Under the pieces are notes generated by a model. It worked only from the letters and a program-made list of their open reading frames with translations. It did not search any database and had not been told where the DNA came from. 64,000 nt of DNA from an uncultured Porphyromonadaceae bacterium. GTDB taxonomy: Bacteria > Bacteroidota > Bacteroidia > Bacteroidales > Muribaculaceae. Position 1 is the stretch's first letter. The number at the start of each line of letters is the position of its first letter. Location: NCBI GenBank assembly GCA_947573485.1, contig CANPGB010000005.1, positions 1-64,000 on the forward strand, written 5' to 3'. Positions 45,005 through 53,396 of this stretch are shown here, in pieces. The position numbers and the translations under genes are program-made.

Positions 45005-46116
45005 GCAGAATCGACCCCGAAGCACCGTATACCAACTATGCTTTCATAAGCTACAGCCACCGCGACATGGCCACGGCCAAGTGGTTGCAGCGGCGCCTCG
45101 AAGGCTATAGGCTCCCCACCGAGATTCATAACGAGCTCGACGATTCACGCTACTTGCGGCCTATCTTCCGCGACCAGACCGACCTCAACACTGGCGTCCT
45201 CACGAGTGTGCTGCGCCGTCAGCTCGAGCGCAGCAAGTTCCTCATACTCATTTGCTCGGCAAATTCCGCAGCCTCGGCATGGGTCAGTGCCGAAGCCCGC
45301 GCCTTTGTCGAAATGGGGCGCCTCGACCGCATAATTCCCGTAATACTGCCCTCTAAAGACATTCCCGAGCCTGAGCTATTTCCCGAGTTTCTCCGCAATT
45401 ATTTCAAGGAGAATCCCGGCACCGAGCTTTTAGGGGTCAACATAGGCGAGGTAGGCAAAGAGAAAGCCCTGGTGCGGGTGGTGTCGCGCATGCTCGATGT
45501 GGAGTTCGACAAGCTGTGGAACCGCCACGAGCGTATGCGACGCCGCCGCTTAGCACTCACGGCATGCGGCGCTGCCTTAATAGCAGGAGCGACTTACCTC
45601 TTTGCCTGGCCCGTGGCGCTAACTGTAGCAATCGAGCCTCATAGTTCCGGTCTGCCCGAGCCTGCGACTCTGACCCTCAATGTAAACGGTGCCGACTATG
45701 AAGCGCCCTTTTCGTCGCCCGTATTCAACGATTTGCGTCTGCCGGGCTACTTCCGCTTCAAAACTGTGGCTATTAAAGCTTCGGCAAACTATTTTACGCC
45801 TGCCGATACAACCATCAGCGCCGGTTGGGGCACGCATGCACGCGTAGCTCTGCCGCTCAGGCGCGACGACTCTTTCGCCCGCTACGAAGGCACGGTGTAT
45901 ACGAGCGATATGCAAGCTCTTGAAGGAGTGAATGTTGAACTTGCCGGAGAGTCGCAGTTCACCGACAGTCTCGGGCACTTCGCCTTCACTCTGCCCGTGG
46001 AGCGGCAGCGGGTTGAATTGCCCATAATTCTGAGCAAAGAAGGCTACGTGAGCGTAAGCCGCGACGATGAGGTGCCGGGCTCTGACTTGCGTTTTATAAT
46101 GCACGAAATTCGGTAG
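45001..46116 (+). CDS. Locus B: TIR - TM - beta-sandwich protein
   Basis: 371 aa. TIR domain at 10-130 (YAFISYSHRD; candidate catalytic Glu 98 in SAWVSAEARAF), a charged linker, one membrane helix (184-204), then an extracytoplasmic region of about 165 residues with a carboxypeptidase-regulatory-like fold (YEGTVYTSDMQALEGVNVELAG). Topology matches the locus A TIR protein but with a different outer domain. TIR domains of this kind may consume NAD+ or make a nucleotide signal. Couples to the RyR gene by ATGA. Confidence 0.85.
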   Translation: MSRIDPEAPYTNYAFISYSHRDMATAKWLQRRLEGYRLPTEIHNELDDSRYLRPIFRDQTDLNTGVLTSVLRRQLERSKFLILICSANSAASAWVSAEARAFVEMGRLDRIIPVILPSKDIPEPELFPEFLRNYFKENPGTELLGVNIGEVGKEKALVRVVSRMLDVEFDKLWNRHERMRRRRLALTACGAALIAGATYLFAWPVALTVAIEPHSSGLPEPATLTLNVNGADYEAPFSSPVFNDLRLPGYFRFKTVAIKASANYFTPADTTISAGWGTHARVALPLRRDDSFARYEGTVYTSDMQALEGVNVELAGESQFTDSLGHFAFTLPVERQRVELPIILSKEGYVSVSRDDEVPGSDLRFIMHEIR

Positions 46117-46132
46117 TTTCGTAAAAATTCGC

Positions 46133-46140
46133 TAACTTTG
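46133..46140 (+). promoter_or_regulatory. Internal -7 promoter motif in locus B
   Basis: TAACTTTG lies in the only gap between the first genes, 18 nt before the ATG at 46159. The -33 element is weak. It may give the rest of locus B a second promoter. Confidence 0.45.
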
Positions 46141-46158
46141 AGCGAAACTAAAGTAAAA

Positions 46159-47292
46159 ATGACAGCAAACTCTCCATATGGCAGCCTTGTGCCTTTCGTT
46201 GTTCCCGGCCTCGAGAACTTCGCTTTCGAAGGCGCACCTTTAGGCTATGACGCCGACGCGCGCGTTCACCTGCTGATAGCGGGGGACTCCGGTCGTGTGC
46301 GCGAACTTGCCATGTTTGCAGCCCTCTCATGCCACTACCCTAACTATGAGCGTGATAATCGCCTGCGCACACGCATAAGCATAGTGTGCGGGCGCAGCGA
46401 CGCCGAGGATTTGCGTTTTGAGTTCGCCGAACTCTTCGACAACTCGTGGTGGCGCAGCGTCGACCTCTCCGGCAACGCCCCCGCAGTTACCGTGCATGCC
46501 CCTCTCTACCACGGGCGCCGCGCCGATTTCACCGACATCGAGTGGGAGTTTATCGAGGGGCGGCTGTCGAACCCCTTGCTTCAACAGAAAATCAAGCTAT
46601 GGGCCGCAGATCCGCGCCAACGTTTCACTGTTGCCCTCTGCTACGATGACGCCTCACGCAACCTCAATCTCGGCGCCCGCATAGCCTCGCGCCTGGGCTG
46701 CAGGGTTATCGCCGACGCGCCCGAAAGCGCTCCCGGAGTGCATGCTTATGGCCGATGCGCCGATGCCGAAGCCTTGGTAAGCCGCTATATGGCCATGGCC
46801 CGTTACCTCAATTATTTCTACGAAGCATCTTACAATCTCGGCGCAGCCCCCGTTGAGTTGCCCGAAGATAAAGTCGAGGCCGCCTGGGCCAAGGTCGCCG
46901 CTCCCGAGCTGCAGTTATCCAATATATATAATGTGATGACCATGCCGTGCAAGATGCGCACGCTCGGCCACGACCGCTCGCAGTGGGATACCTTCTATGC
47001 CGTGTCGGCCCGCGAGACCGAGGCCCTCGCCGCCACCGAGCACAACCGTTGGAGCGTTGAGCGCCTTATCCAGGGTACCCGCCCCTGCACCGATGCCGAG
47101 CGAGAGGCTGTCATGGCCGACATTTCATTAAAAAAGAAATATAAGAAGGAGCGCAACGCCCACTTCGACCTTGTAGCTTTCGACGAGCTCGGAGTCGACG
47201 AAACCGGGCTGCCTGTAGAGCGCTACGACCGCGCTCTGATTGCCGCAATACCTCTTATAGTAAGTACTTATAACAACCGCAGGCATGAATAA
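46159..47292 (+). CDS. Locus B: Rossmann-like / RyR protein
   Basis: 377 aa, no membrane helix. Residues about 25-270 align with the second Rossmann-like half of the locus A protein (VHLLIAGDSGRVREL against VHLIIIGMSKTG; DIEWEFIEG against DIDFEFIEG). The C-terminus is an RyR domain (about 288-372; ATEHNRWSVERLIQGTRP, HFDLVAFDEL, YDRALIAAIPLIV). The ATG at 46159 was chosen; an in-frame TTG at 46138 is inside the promoter motif. Overlaps the FHA gene by 8 nt. Confidence 0.82.
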   Translation: MTANSPYGSLVPFVVPGLENFAFEGAPLGYDADARVHLLIAGDSGRVRELAMFAALSCHYPNYERDNRLRTRISIVCGRSDAEDLRFEFAELFDNSWWRSVDLSGNAPAVTVHAPLYHGRRADFTDIEWEFIEGRLSNPLLQQKIKLWAADPRQRFTVALCYDDASRNLNLGARIASRLGCRVIADAPESAPGVHAYGRCADAEALVSRYMAMARYLNYFYEASYNLGAAPVELPEDKVEAAWAKVAAPELQLSNIYNVMTMPCKMRTLGHDRSQWDTFYAVSARETEALAATEHNRWSVERLIQGTRPCTDAEREAVMADISLKKKYKKERNAHFDLVAFDELGVDETGLPVERYDRALIAAIPLIVSTYNNRRHE

Positions 47293-48568
47293 GCACTATA
47301 CCCTGAGCTCAAGGGGCGGCATAGTGAGCCTGCCTGCGACCCGCGCGGCCTTCATAGGGCAGACGGCAGGCTGCGATGTGCGCGTCCCCGACTGCGAGCC
47401 CTATGCTCCTGCGGTTCTCGCCCGTGTGGAGGCGGCCTCAGAAGGCGGGGAGTGGAGACTTGTGCGCCTCTCACCCCACGCTTCGATTGCCGTCAACGGT
47501 CGCAAACTAAACCGTGTGCACTACCTCGCCGACGGCGACACCATTGAGGCTGACAATTACCTGATTCGCTTCAATATACGTGAAGGCGAACTCGCCCACA
47601 GTACCGTGACACCGCCTGGCGACCGTCGCCTCCAGACTTTTGTAGTGCTGCTCATAGCGCTCGTGATTGCAGCCGGAACATGGATGTGGCTCTCGGCCGA
47701 CCGCTCACAACTTTCCGAGGACGAGCTCGCCACAGCCATGGCATCGCTCGTCAAAATAGAAGTCGACTCGCTCTGCCTCATGGAGGTCGACAGCATAATC
47801 GACACCTATGTATATCCTTCGCGCCCCGTAGGCACGGCCTTCCTCACGAGCGACTCACTGCTCGTCACCGCCCGCCACTGCGTGCAGCCGTGGCTCAACG
47901 CCGTCAACCCCATGGCCGTTAGAGAGGTGCCATTTTTGGCAGACCGCCCCGTGGCTATGGCTCTGCGTGCCGAGACGGCCAACCAATTCGAAGGCAGCGA
48001 ACGCCTGTCGCTTGTGAGTCACCTTACTCTCACCGCCCACAATGGTTCGCGGAGCACTGCCACCTCACGCGATTTCAGAATTGACACGAGTCGCGACGAA
48101 ATTATCGAGCTCGGCGATTACGACAACGATTTCTGGTGGCGCAGTGTGGCACGGCGCTACGGGAGAGCCGACATGATGCTTGGCGACGTGGCAGTAATGG
48201 CTGCCGACAACGCCGGAAGCATTGTGCTCGCCGACAGTCTTTTCATCGCCACAGAGCTGCGGCCGCGTACAACCCTCACCTTCCTCGGCTTCCCCATGAG
48301 CGAGGGCGAAGGCGAAGTGGCCGAAGCCGAGCGCGATGAGCTCCGGCAGCCTCTCGCGCACACCGACGGCGGCGAGCTCTTCATGCTTGCCCATGGCGGA
48401 GCTCTCTCGCCTGGATACTCCGGGGGGCCTGTGCTCGTCAAGGACGGTGCCGTCGTGCGCGCCGTTGGCGTAGTGTCGGTTCTCGACCTCCGCAACGGTC
48501 ACCGCTCATATTCTGTTCCCGTCACCACGCTTAAAAATCTGAAAACCGATGAAGATTCACAGCGGTAA
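47285..48568 (+). CDS. Locus B: FHA - TM - trypsin-like protease
   Basis: 427 aa. N-terminal FHA domain (about 8-100; FIGQTAGCDVRV, then NGRKLNR) predicted to bind phosphothreonine in the cytoplasm, a membrane helix (116-137), then a chymotrypsin/trypsin-like domain predicted in the periplasm. The triad is visible: H198 (TARHC), D301 (LGDVAVM) and S379 (GYSGGP). It could turn a cytoplasmic phosphorylation signal into periplasmic proteolysis. Overlaps the pseudokinase gene by 20 nt. Confidence 0.87.
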   Translation: MNKHYTLSSRGGIVSLPATRAAFIGQTAGCDVRVPDCEPYAPAVLARVEAASEGGEWRLVRLSPHASIAVNGRKLNRVHYLADGDTIEADNYLIRFNIREGELAHSTVTPPGDRRLQTFVVLLIALVIAAGTWMWLSADRSQLSEDELATAMASLVKIEVDSLCLMEVDSIIDTYVYPSRPVGTAFLTSDSLLVTARHCVQPWLNAVNPMAVREVPFLADRPVAMALRAETANQFEGSERLSLVSHLTLTAHNGSRSTATSRDFRIDTSRDEIIELGDYDNDFWWRSVARRYGRADMMLGDVAVMAADNAGSIVLADSLFIATELRPRTTLTFLGFPMSEGEGEVAEAERDELRQPLAHTDGGELFMLAHGGALSPGYSGGPVLVKDGAVVRAVGVVSVLDLRNGHRSYSVPVTTLKNLKTDEDSQR

Positions 48569-49169
48569 GAAATATACGGTAGCCGTGCGCTGCGACCGCG
48601 GCAACATGTTAGCGGTGAAAACCGCGGACGACGGCTCGGAGCGCACCATGACCTACTACCCCGAGCGCGACACCTCGGCTATAGCGGGCGAGCTCGACGA
48701 GGCAGGTGCGTGGCGCCTCCTTGCCGACATCGAGCCCGGCGACACCCCCGTTTCGCCCTCACATATTTTTATCGACGGCGACGGCTTTGTACTTTCGCCA
48801 TGGTCAGCGAGTCACGATCCGCGCTTCACAGCCCCCGAAGGCTATGAGCCTGTGTGGGCTCTCGGTGCCACGGTGTTTTACCTCGTGCTCGGCACTCATG
48901 TTTTTGGTAGTCGGGGCGGCAAGGGTCAAAGCGCCACGAGCCCCGTGCCCGTAATGCGTGCTTCGTGTGCAGACCTTAGCAAACTCGTGGCCCGTTGTCT
49001 GAGTTTCAACCCCTCAGAGCGCCCTACCCTCTCCGAAATCAAAGAAATTGCAACCGACAATCTGAGGCGCATCGCGGCACTGCCGCCTGTGGCACGCCCC
49101 TTGAAGTCGGCACCCGTATCTCTGACCCCTGATTCACTCTCCGAATTATGGCCCGAAGAAATTTATTGA
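48549..49169 (+). CDS. Locus B: small pseudokinase
   Basis: 206 aa with the C-lobe pattern of Ser/Thr protein kinases: an APE-like TAPE (94-97), PVWALGATVFYLVLG (101-115) in helix F, and CLSFNPSERPTLSEI (150-164). The N-lobe is reduced, the catalytic HRD loop is missing (VSPSHIFIDGDG is where it should be) and DFG reads SPW (83-85). Hence a probable pseudokinase, perhaps a scaffold for the FHA protein encoded just upstream. Soluble. Overlaps its neighbours on both sides by about 20 nt. Confidence 0.75.
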   Translation: MKIHSGKKYTVAVRCDRGNMLAVKTADDGSERTMTYYPERDTSAIAGELDEAGAWRLLADIEPGDTPVSPSHIFIDGDGFVLSPWSASHDPRFTAPEGYEPVWALGATVFYLVLGTHVFGSRGGKGQSATSPVPVMRASCADLSKLVARCLSFNPSERPTLSEIKEIATDNLRRIAALPPVARPLKSAPVSLTPDSLSELWPEEIY

Positions 49170-49774
49170 TATTCCTGCTCAGCCTCTGCGTCACCCTTCC
49201 CTGCCTCGGTCAAAGCGCCGACGTGGAACTGCAGAAGCTCGTCGACATAGTAAAATCGCTGCGCGGCGGCTCCGCTGCTTTTGCCGAAGCCACCGCCGTG
49301 CTGGCATCAGACCCCGCATGGACGCCCATGAACGAGCTGCGAGCCGCCGATGCCTCGGCAGAGTGCCGCGCTTCCGACAAGGTGCCGGGCTTCCGTCTCA
49401 ACAAGCTCCTTGCCGCCTCCGAACAGGCGCAACGCTTCGAGACATCGACCGGAAACATGCTGAACGGCGAGGACGCCCGCTTCAACTATTCCCTTTTCGA
49501 GCGCGGCATAAAAGCCGGAGCCACAGCCGTCTACACCCTGCGTGGCCGCGAGGGCGCACAAACCTTCGTGATTCTGCCCTACGACGGTGGCAGCGGCTCT
49601 TTCGCCGCCACCATAAGCTGCGGTGGAGTACCTTTTGAAGTCAAGGAGTATACCGACGGCTCCCTTGTATTCACAGGCAATGTCGCAAGCGGCCAACCGC
49701 TTACCCTCTCAATCGCGAACACCTCCGGGCGCAATATCTCTTTCGCTATCCTCAACCACAACTCCCGCCGATGA
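49148..49774 (+). CDS. Locus B: secreted protein with beta-rich C-terminus
   Basis: 208 aa. Signal peptide (1-22, ending CLGQS), helical N-terminal half, beta-rich C-terminal half (about 115-205) resembling the locus A protein at 29104. No known family recognised. The start overlaps the pseudokinase gene by 22 nt and the stop overlaps the CHAT gene by ATGA. Predicted periplasmic; a partner of the extracytoplasmic modules is inferred. Confidence 0.75.
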   Translation: MARRNLLIFLLSLCVTLPCLGQSADVELQKLVDIVKSLRGGSAAFAEATAVLASDPAWTPMNELRAADASAECRASDKVPGFRLNKLLAASEQAQRFETSTGNMLNGEDARFNYSLFERGIKAGATAVYTLRGREGAQTFVILPYDGGSGSFAATISCGGVPFEVKEYTDGSLVFTGNVASGQPLTLSIANTSGRNISFAILNHNSRR

Positions 49775-51897
49775 ACCGCCTCCTCACTCTCCTCGTTCTC
49801 GTTCTCTGCACCCTTGGCGCCGCTGCCCACCCACTGCTCGATTCCCTTGTAACGCAGGGCAACCGCGCTTATCTCTACAGTCGCCGCGATATTATCCTTG
49901 ACTGCGCCCGCGGGCTGCAGGAGGCGATCCCCGTCTATGCTTCATCGACGCGCGATTCTCTCGAATACACCTCGGCAATGTTCAAGCTCTTCGGCAATTA
50001 CCATTACGAGAACGCGTCGCTCGACCCTGCATCTTTTGCCAAAGCGGCCTGCTACTACGACAGCGCCGCCTCTCTCAACGCACAGCGCCTCTCCACCGGG
50101 CACCTCCTTTTCCAGGAGAAAGCGCAACTCAACTACCGGCTCGAAAACTACAGCCAAGCTCTTGCCGATATCGACAAGGCCATAGACTACATCGACCAAT
50201 CGGGCATCTACGAGCCCGGCGACACCGAGTGGAATAACCTTGCCATGCAGCGCGCGATGTGCCTGGCGCGCACCAGTCGCTTTGACGAAGCCATAGCTCT
50301 TGCCGATGCTACCGTCGCCGAGTATATCGACAGCTCCTCGCTCGACTATGCCCGCGCCCTGCGCATGAAAGCCAAGATTTTGGCTCTCGCCACCCAACGC
50401 CCTGCCGATGCCCTGGAGGCCTACAAAAAGTATTTTTCCACCCAGCGGGCTTTTGCCAACGAGTGCTTCCTGAATATGGACAGCCGTGCCCGCGAGCAAT
50501 ACTGGCTCACTCTCCGCCCATTCCTTGCCGACTGCTATATGCTCGGCGACACCGACCCGGCGTTCCTCTACGATGTCACGCTTTTTATCAAAGGGCTGCT
50601 GCTTCACCTCACAAGCGTTTCGGGTTCGGGACCTGCCTCTGCCAACGCTCTCAGAGCGCTCTCTTACACCTGGCGCGACATACAAAGCAAACTCAAGCCC
50701 GGCGATGTGGCTATAGAGTTTATAAGTCCCGGCGACCCGACCGACCCGGGCATGGGCGCCCTTGTGCTTAAAGATAAGGGCACGCCTGCCTACGTGCCTC
50801 TGAGCTCCCCTGCAGAGGTCGCCGAGGTGGCAGGAAAGGCCTTGGAATCGACAAGCAGGCGCGACAAGGACGCCCTTTACACCTCGGCCGCGCTCGACAC
50901 CGCCGTTTGGCGCCCGGCGCTCCTGGGGCAACTCGCAGGAGCCAAACGCATTTACTTCGCCCCCGAGGGCTACATACACCGGCTTGCCATTGAATACCTT
51001 CCCTCTGTAAGCCACCTCGACATGTACAGGCTCAGCTCCACGCGGCGCCTAATGGAGCCTCCACGCGAGTTGAGCGCTGCAGCTCCGGCACTACTCTGCG
51101 GCGGCATAGACTACAGCTCGCCGAAAGTGGGGGCCGACCCTGCCGCCAACGACCCCGAAGCCTTTGCCAACTACCGCGGCACACGCTTCGCGCGTCTCTC
51201 GCAGGAGTCCGACGAATCACGTAAAATCCACAATCTCCGAGGCAATAACGCCGACAGCGTTCTGCGTGGAGCCGCAGCCTCAGAATCGGCCTTCCGCGCC
51301 CTTGCGCCACGGTTCGGCAATATTTTGGTATCGACGCACGGAGATTTCAAGGCGCGAGCTGCTGCGGTGCCCAACGACCTGAAACCCACACTCGACGACG
51401 ACGCCATGTCGCGCGGCATTATAGCTTTTGCAGGAGTGAATCCGCACCTTGCAGACCCTAAGTTCGATGCCACACACTGCGACGGCCTTCTCTCGGCACG
51501 TGAGGTGGCAGAGCTCGACCTCTCGCAGTGCAATCTTTTTACCCTCTCGGCATGCCAGACGGCCTTGGGGCAAATAGGCCCCGATGGCGTCGTTGGCCTG
51601 CGCCGAGGTCTTAAAAATGCCGGTGCCGGAGCCCTGCTCCTGAGCCTGTGGAACGTTAACAGCGATGCCACGGCTCTGCTCATGGAGCGCTTCTACGCCG
51701 GGCTTGCCGAGGGCCTTGGCATACACCGCGCTTTCGTTGCCGCCCGCCGCCACCTGCTCGACATGACTGCCGGCGAAACGCGCAGCGTGCAGCGCTTCAA
51801 CCCCGCCACCATGGCCGAAGAGACGGTCACCGAGACCGCGCCCGTATTCTCGGCACCGCAGTTCGCCAACGCCTTTATCCTCATCGACGCTATCTGA
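49771..51897 (+). CDS. Locus B: secreted TPR-CHAT protease
   Basis: 708 aa. Signal peptide (1-19, ending GAAAHP), TPR-like helical repeats (about 25-300) and a C-terminal CHAT (caspase-like) domain (about 310-700). The catalytic dyad is present: H523 in STHGDF and C595 in TLSACQTALG, with the typical GVVGLRRGLKNAGAGALLLSLWNV and HRAFVAARRHLLD segments. CHAT proteases in bacteria are usually cytosolic; the signal sequence here predicts a periplasmic one. ATGA-coupled to the secreted protein upstream. Confidence 0.88.
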   Translation: MNRLLTLLVLVLCTLGAAAHPLLDSLVTQGNRAYLYSRRDIILDCARGLQEAIPVYASSTRDSLEYTSAMFKLFGNYHYENASLDPASFAKAACYYDSAASLNAQRLSTGHLLFQEKAQLNYRLENYSQALADIDKAIDYIDQSGIYEPGDTEWNNLAMQRAMCLARTSRFDEAIALADATVAEYIDSSSLDYARALRMKAKILALATQRPADALEAYKKYFSTQRAFANECFLNMDSRAREQYWLTLRPFLADCYMLGDTDPAFLYDVTLFIKGLLLHLTSVSGSGPASANALRALSYTWRDIQSKLKPGDVAIEFISPGDPTDPGMGALVLKDKGTPAYVPLSSPAEVAEVAGKALESTSRRDKDALYTSAALDTAVWRPALLGQLAGAKRIYFAPEGYIHRLAIEYLPSVSHLDMYRLSSTRRLMEPPRELSAAAPALLCGGIDYSSPKVGADPAANDPEAFANYRGTRFARLSQESDESRKIHNLRGNNADSVLRGAAASESAFRALAPRFGNILVSTHGDFKARAAAVPNDLKPTLDDDAMSRGIIAFAGVNPHLADPKFDATHCDGLLSAREVAELDLSQCNLFTLSACQTALGQIGPDGVVGLRRGLKNAGAGALLLSLWNVNSDATALLMERFYAGLAEGLGIHRAFVAARRHLLDMTAGETRSVQRFNPATMAEETVTETAPVFSAPQFANAFILIDAI

Positions 51898-51941
51898 AAA
51901 ACCATTTCCATACCTTATAAAGCTCTTTTATACTTCAAGTT

Positions 51942-53249
51942 ATGAAAATCAAATCAGCTCTTTTCTCATTTCTTGCCTTTAGCTTATCGTTACAGCCCGC
52001 AGTTGCTCAGGCGCCCCACGGAGGTGTGCCCGTTGACTCGTGGCAGGTAAGCGTACGCCAGATGAACCCCGACATGCGCGACCGCATCACCGATACCATG
52101 CAGGAGCTCGACGGCTCCGACCAGGACCGCGGCCTTATTGCCGAAATCGGGCAGGCGGCAGGCTTCGGACTCGTTGCAAGCGCCGTCGATATTATTGTAA
52201 GCGAGACTTTCAACCTCGCCCAGATGCGTAAGAAACAGAAGCGCGAATGGATGCAGATGATTGAGCGCGAGAACAATTACACCGACAGCATCAGCTCTAT
52301 CAAAGGTCTGCGCGACTTCTACAACGCGCCCTCGACACGCGGTGCCCTCGACCCCTCGGACATCAACTTCGACGGCATAGAAATACGCGGCATACGCAAC
52401 GGTCGCGAGGTGATATACATGTCGTGCTCGATAGACCGCACCAAGCTCGACAACCTCTTCCGCCACTCCAAGTTCAACCTCGTGATTGACACGCTCGCCT
52501 TCTACCCCTACCAGTGCCACCTGCCCAACGTAGCCGCCAACGGCATACGCATCATGAACGACATCAAGAAGGGGAAGGCCGAACTGCAGGGCGACTCCAT
52601 AGTGCGCCCGGGCAACGGCGGCAACGGGTTCTCTTTCGACGAGCGCAAGAACCTCAACGTTGGCATCGACTTCACAATCACCTCCTCGTGGATCAACGAG
52701 GCCGTGCAGGTACACAAAGATGTGGAGCTCGGGCGCTTCAAGTTCAACATCGCCATACCCGACAATGCCATGATGTACACTTACTCGCGCAAAGACGTCG
52801 ACTCCCGCGCCACCGCCATTGCCGATGAAGCTCAGCGCGAGCAGTTTCTCGCCGCCAACCTCCTGCCCGTTGAGGGCGATTGCTTTGTGGTGCCCCGCTC
52901 ATACATGCCTCTGGCAAGCGGTCGCCGTCTGTGGGGTACCGGCGAATATAATATAAAGGTCAAGGTGCGCGAGAGCTGCCGCTTCGACACCGAGAGCGAT
53001 AAAGCCAAGCATTGGCGCGACGACTACAAACGCCTCCGCAAAATGCAGAACCGCAGCGGCGAAGTGCGCGAATACTTCCAGACGCTTTGGAATCAGAACG
53101 GCCTCAATCTCGTCAAGCAATCCTACAAGACCGTGCTCAACACGGGCCTCTCGCACTACGGTCTCACAGCCCAGGGAGCCGCAGCCAACGCAGCAGCAAA
53201 AGCAGCCGCTGCCAAAGCCGCTGCCGCCAAACCACAGCCACAGCCTTGA
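51942..53249 (+). CDS. Locus B: secreted protein of unknown family
   Basis: 435 aa. Signal peptide (1-22, ending VAQAPH), helical region (about 40-125) including a hydrophobic patch AAGFGLVASAVDIIV, a mainly beta central part (about 140-340), a basic helical segment (about 345-400) and an Ala/Lys low-complexity tail ending PQPQP. No enzyme motif recognised. It follows the CHAT gene by 44 nt in the same direction, so it may be the last gene of locus B. Assignment to the system is by position only. Confidence 0.75.
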   Translation: MKIKSALFSFLAFSLSLQPAVAQAPHGGVPVDSWQVSVRQMNPDMRDRITDTMQELDGSDQDRGLIAEIGQAAGFGLVASAVDIIVSETFNLAQMRKKQKREWMQMIERENNYTDSISSIKGLRDFYNAPSTRGALDPSDINFDGIEIRGIRNGREVIYMSCSIDRTKLDNLFRHSKFNLVIDTLAFYPYQCHLPNVAANGIRIMNDIKKGKAELQGDSIVRPGNGGNGFSFDERKNLNVGIDFTITSSWINEAVQVHKDVELGRFKFNIAIPDNAMMYTYSRKDVDSRATAIADEAQREQFLAANLLPVEGDCFVVPRSYMPLASGRRLWGTGEYNIKVKVRESCRFDTESDKAKHWRDDYKRLRKMQNRSGEVREYFQTLWNQNGLNLVKQSYKTVLNTGLSHYGLTAQGAAANAAAKAAAAKAAAAKPQPQP

Positions 53250-53259
53250 CACTCGCCGT

Positions 53260-53285
53260 AGGCCTTTAATGGCCGTGAAAGGCCT
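53260..53285 (+). terminator. Possible terminator after locus B
   Basis: AGGCCTTT and AAAGGCCT form an 8-bp stem with a 10-nt loop 11 nt after the stop codon. The T-rich stretch starts about 14 nt later, so termination may be weak. Confidence 0.45.
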
Positions 53286-53320
53286 TAGAACACGGCTTAT
53301 TAAAAATTTTTACATTGAAA

Positions 53321-53353
53321 TTGCGTGTGTTTGCGAGAAATTTTGTAACTTTG
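53321..53353 (+). promoter_or_regulatory. -33/-7 promoter of Crp/Fnr gene
   Basis: TTG (53321-53323) precedes TAACTTTG (53346-53353) by 22 nt, 43 nt before the ATG at 53397. Confidence 0.6.
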
Positions 53354-53396
53354 CATGTTATAAAACATCATTTTCCAACACATTCCGTCATTTCCA

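Noticed and set aside
46138-46158. TTG start for the Rossmann-RyR gene
   Set aside because: The TTG is part of the TAACTTTG promoter motif; the ATG at 46159 is the better start.
44717-53249. Thoeris, CBASS or Pycsar system
   Set aside because: TIR proteins are present, but no SIR2/SLOG ThsA, no CD-NTase and no nucleotide cyclase was seen.
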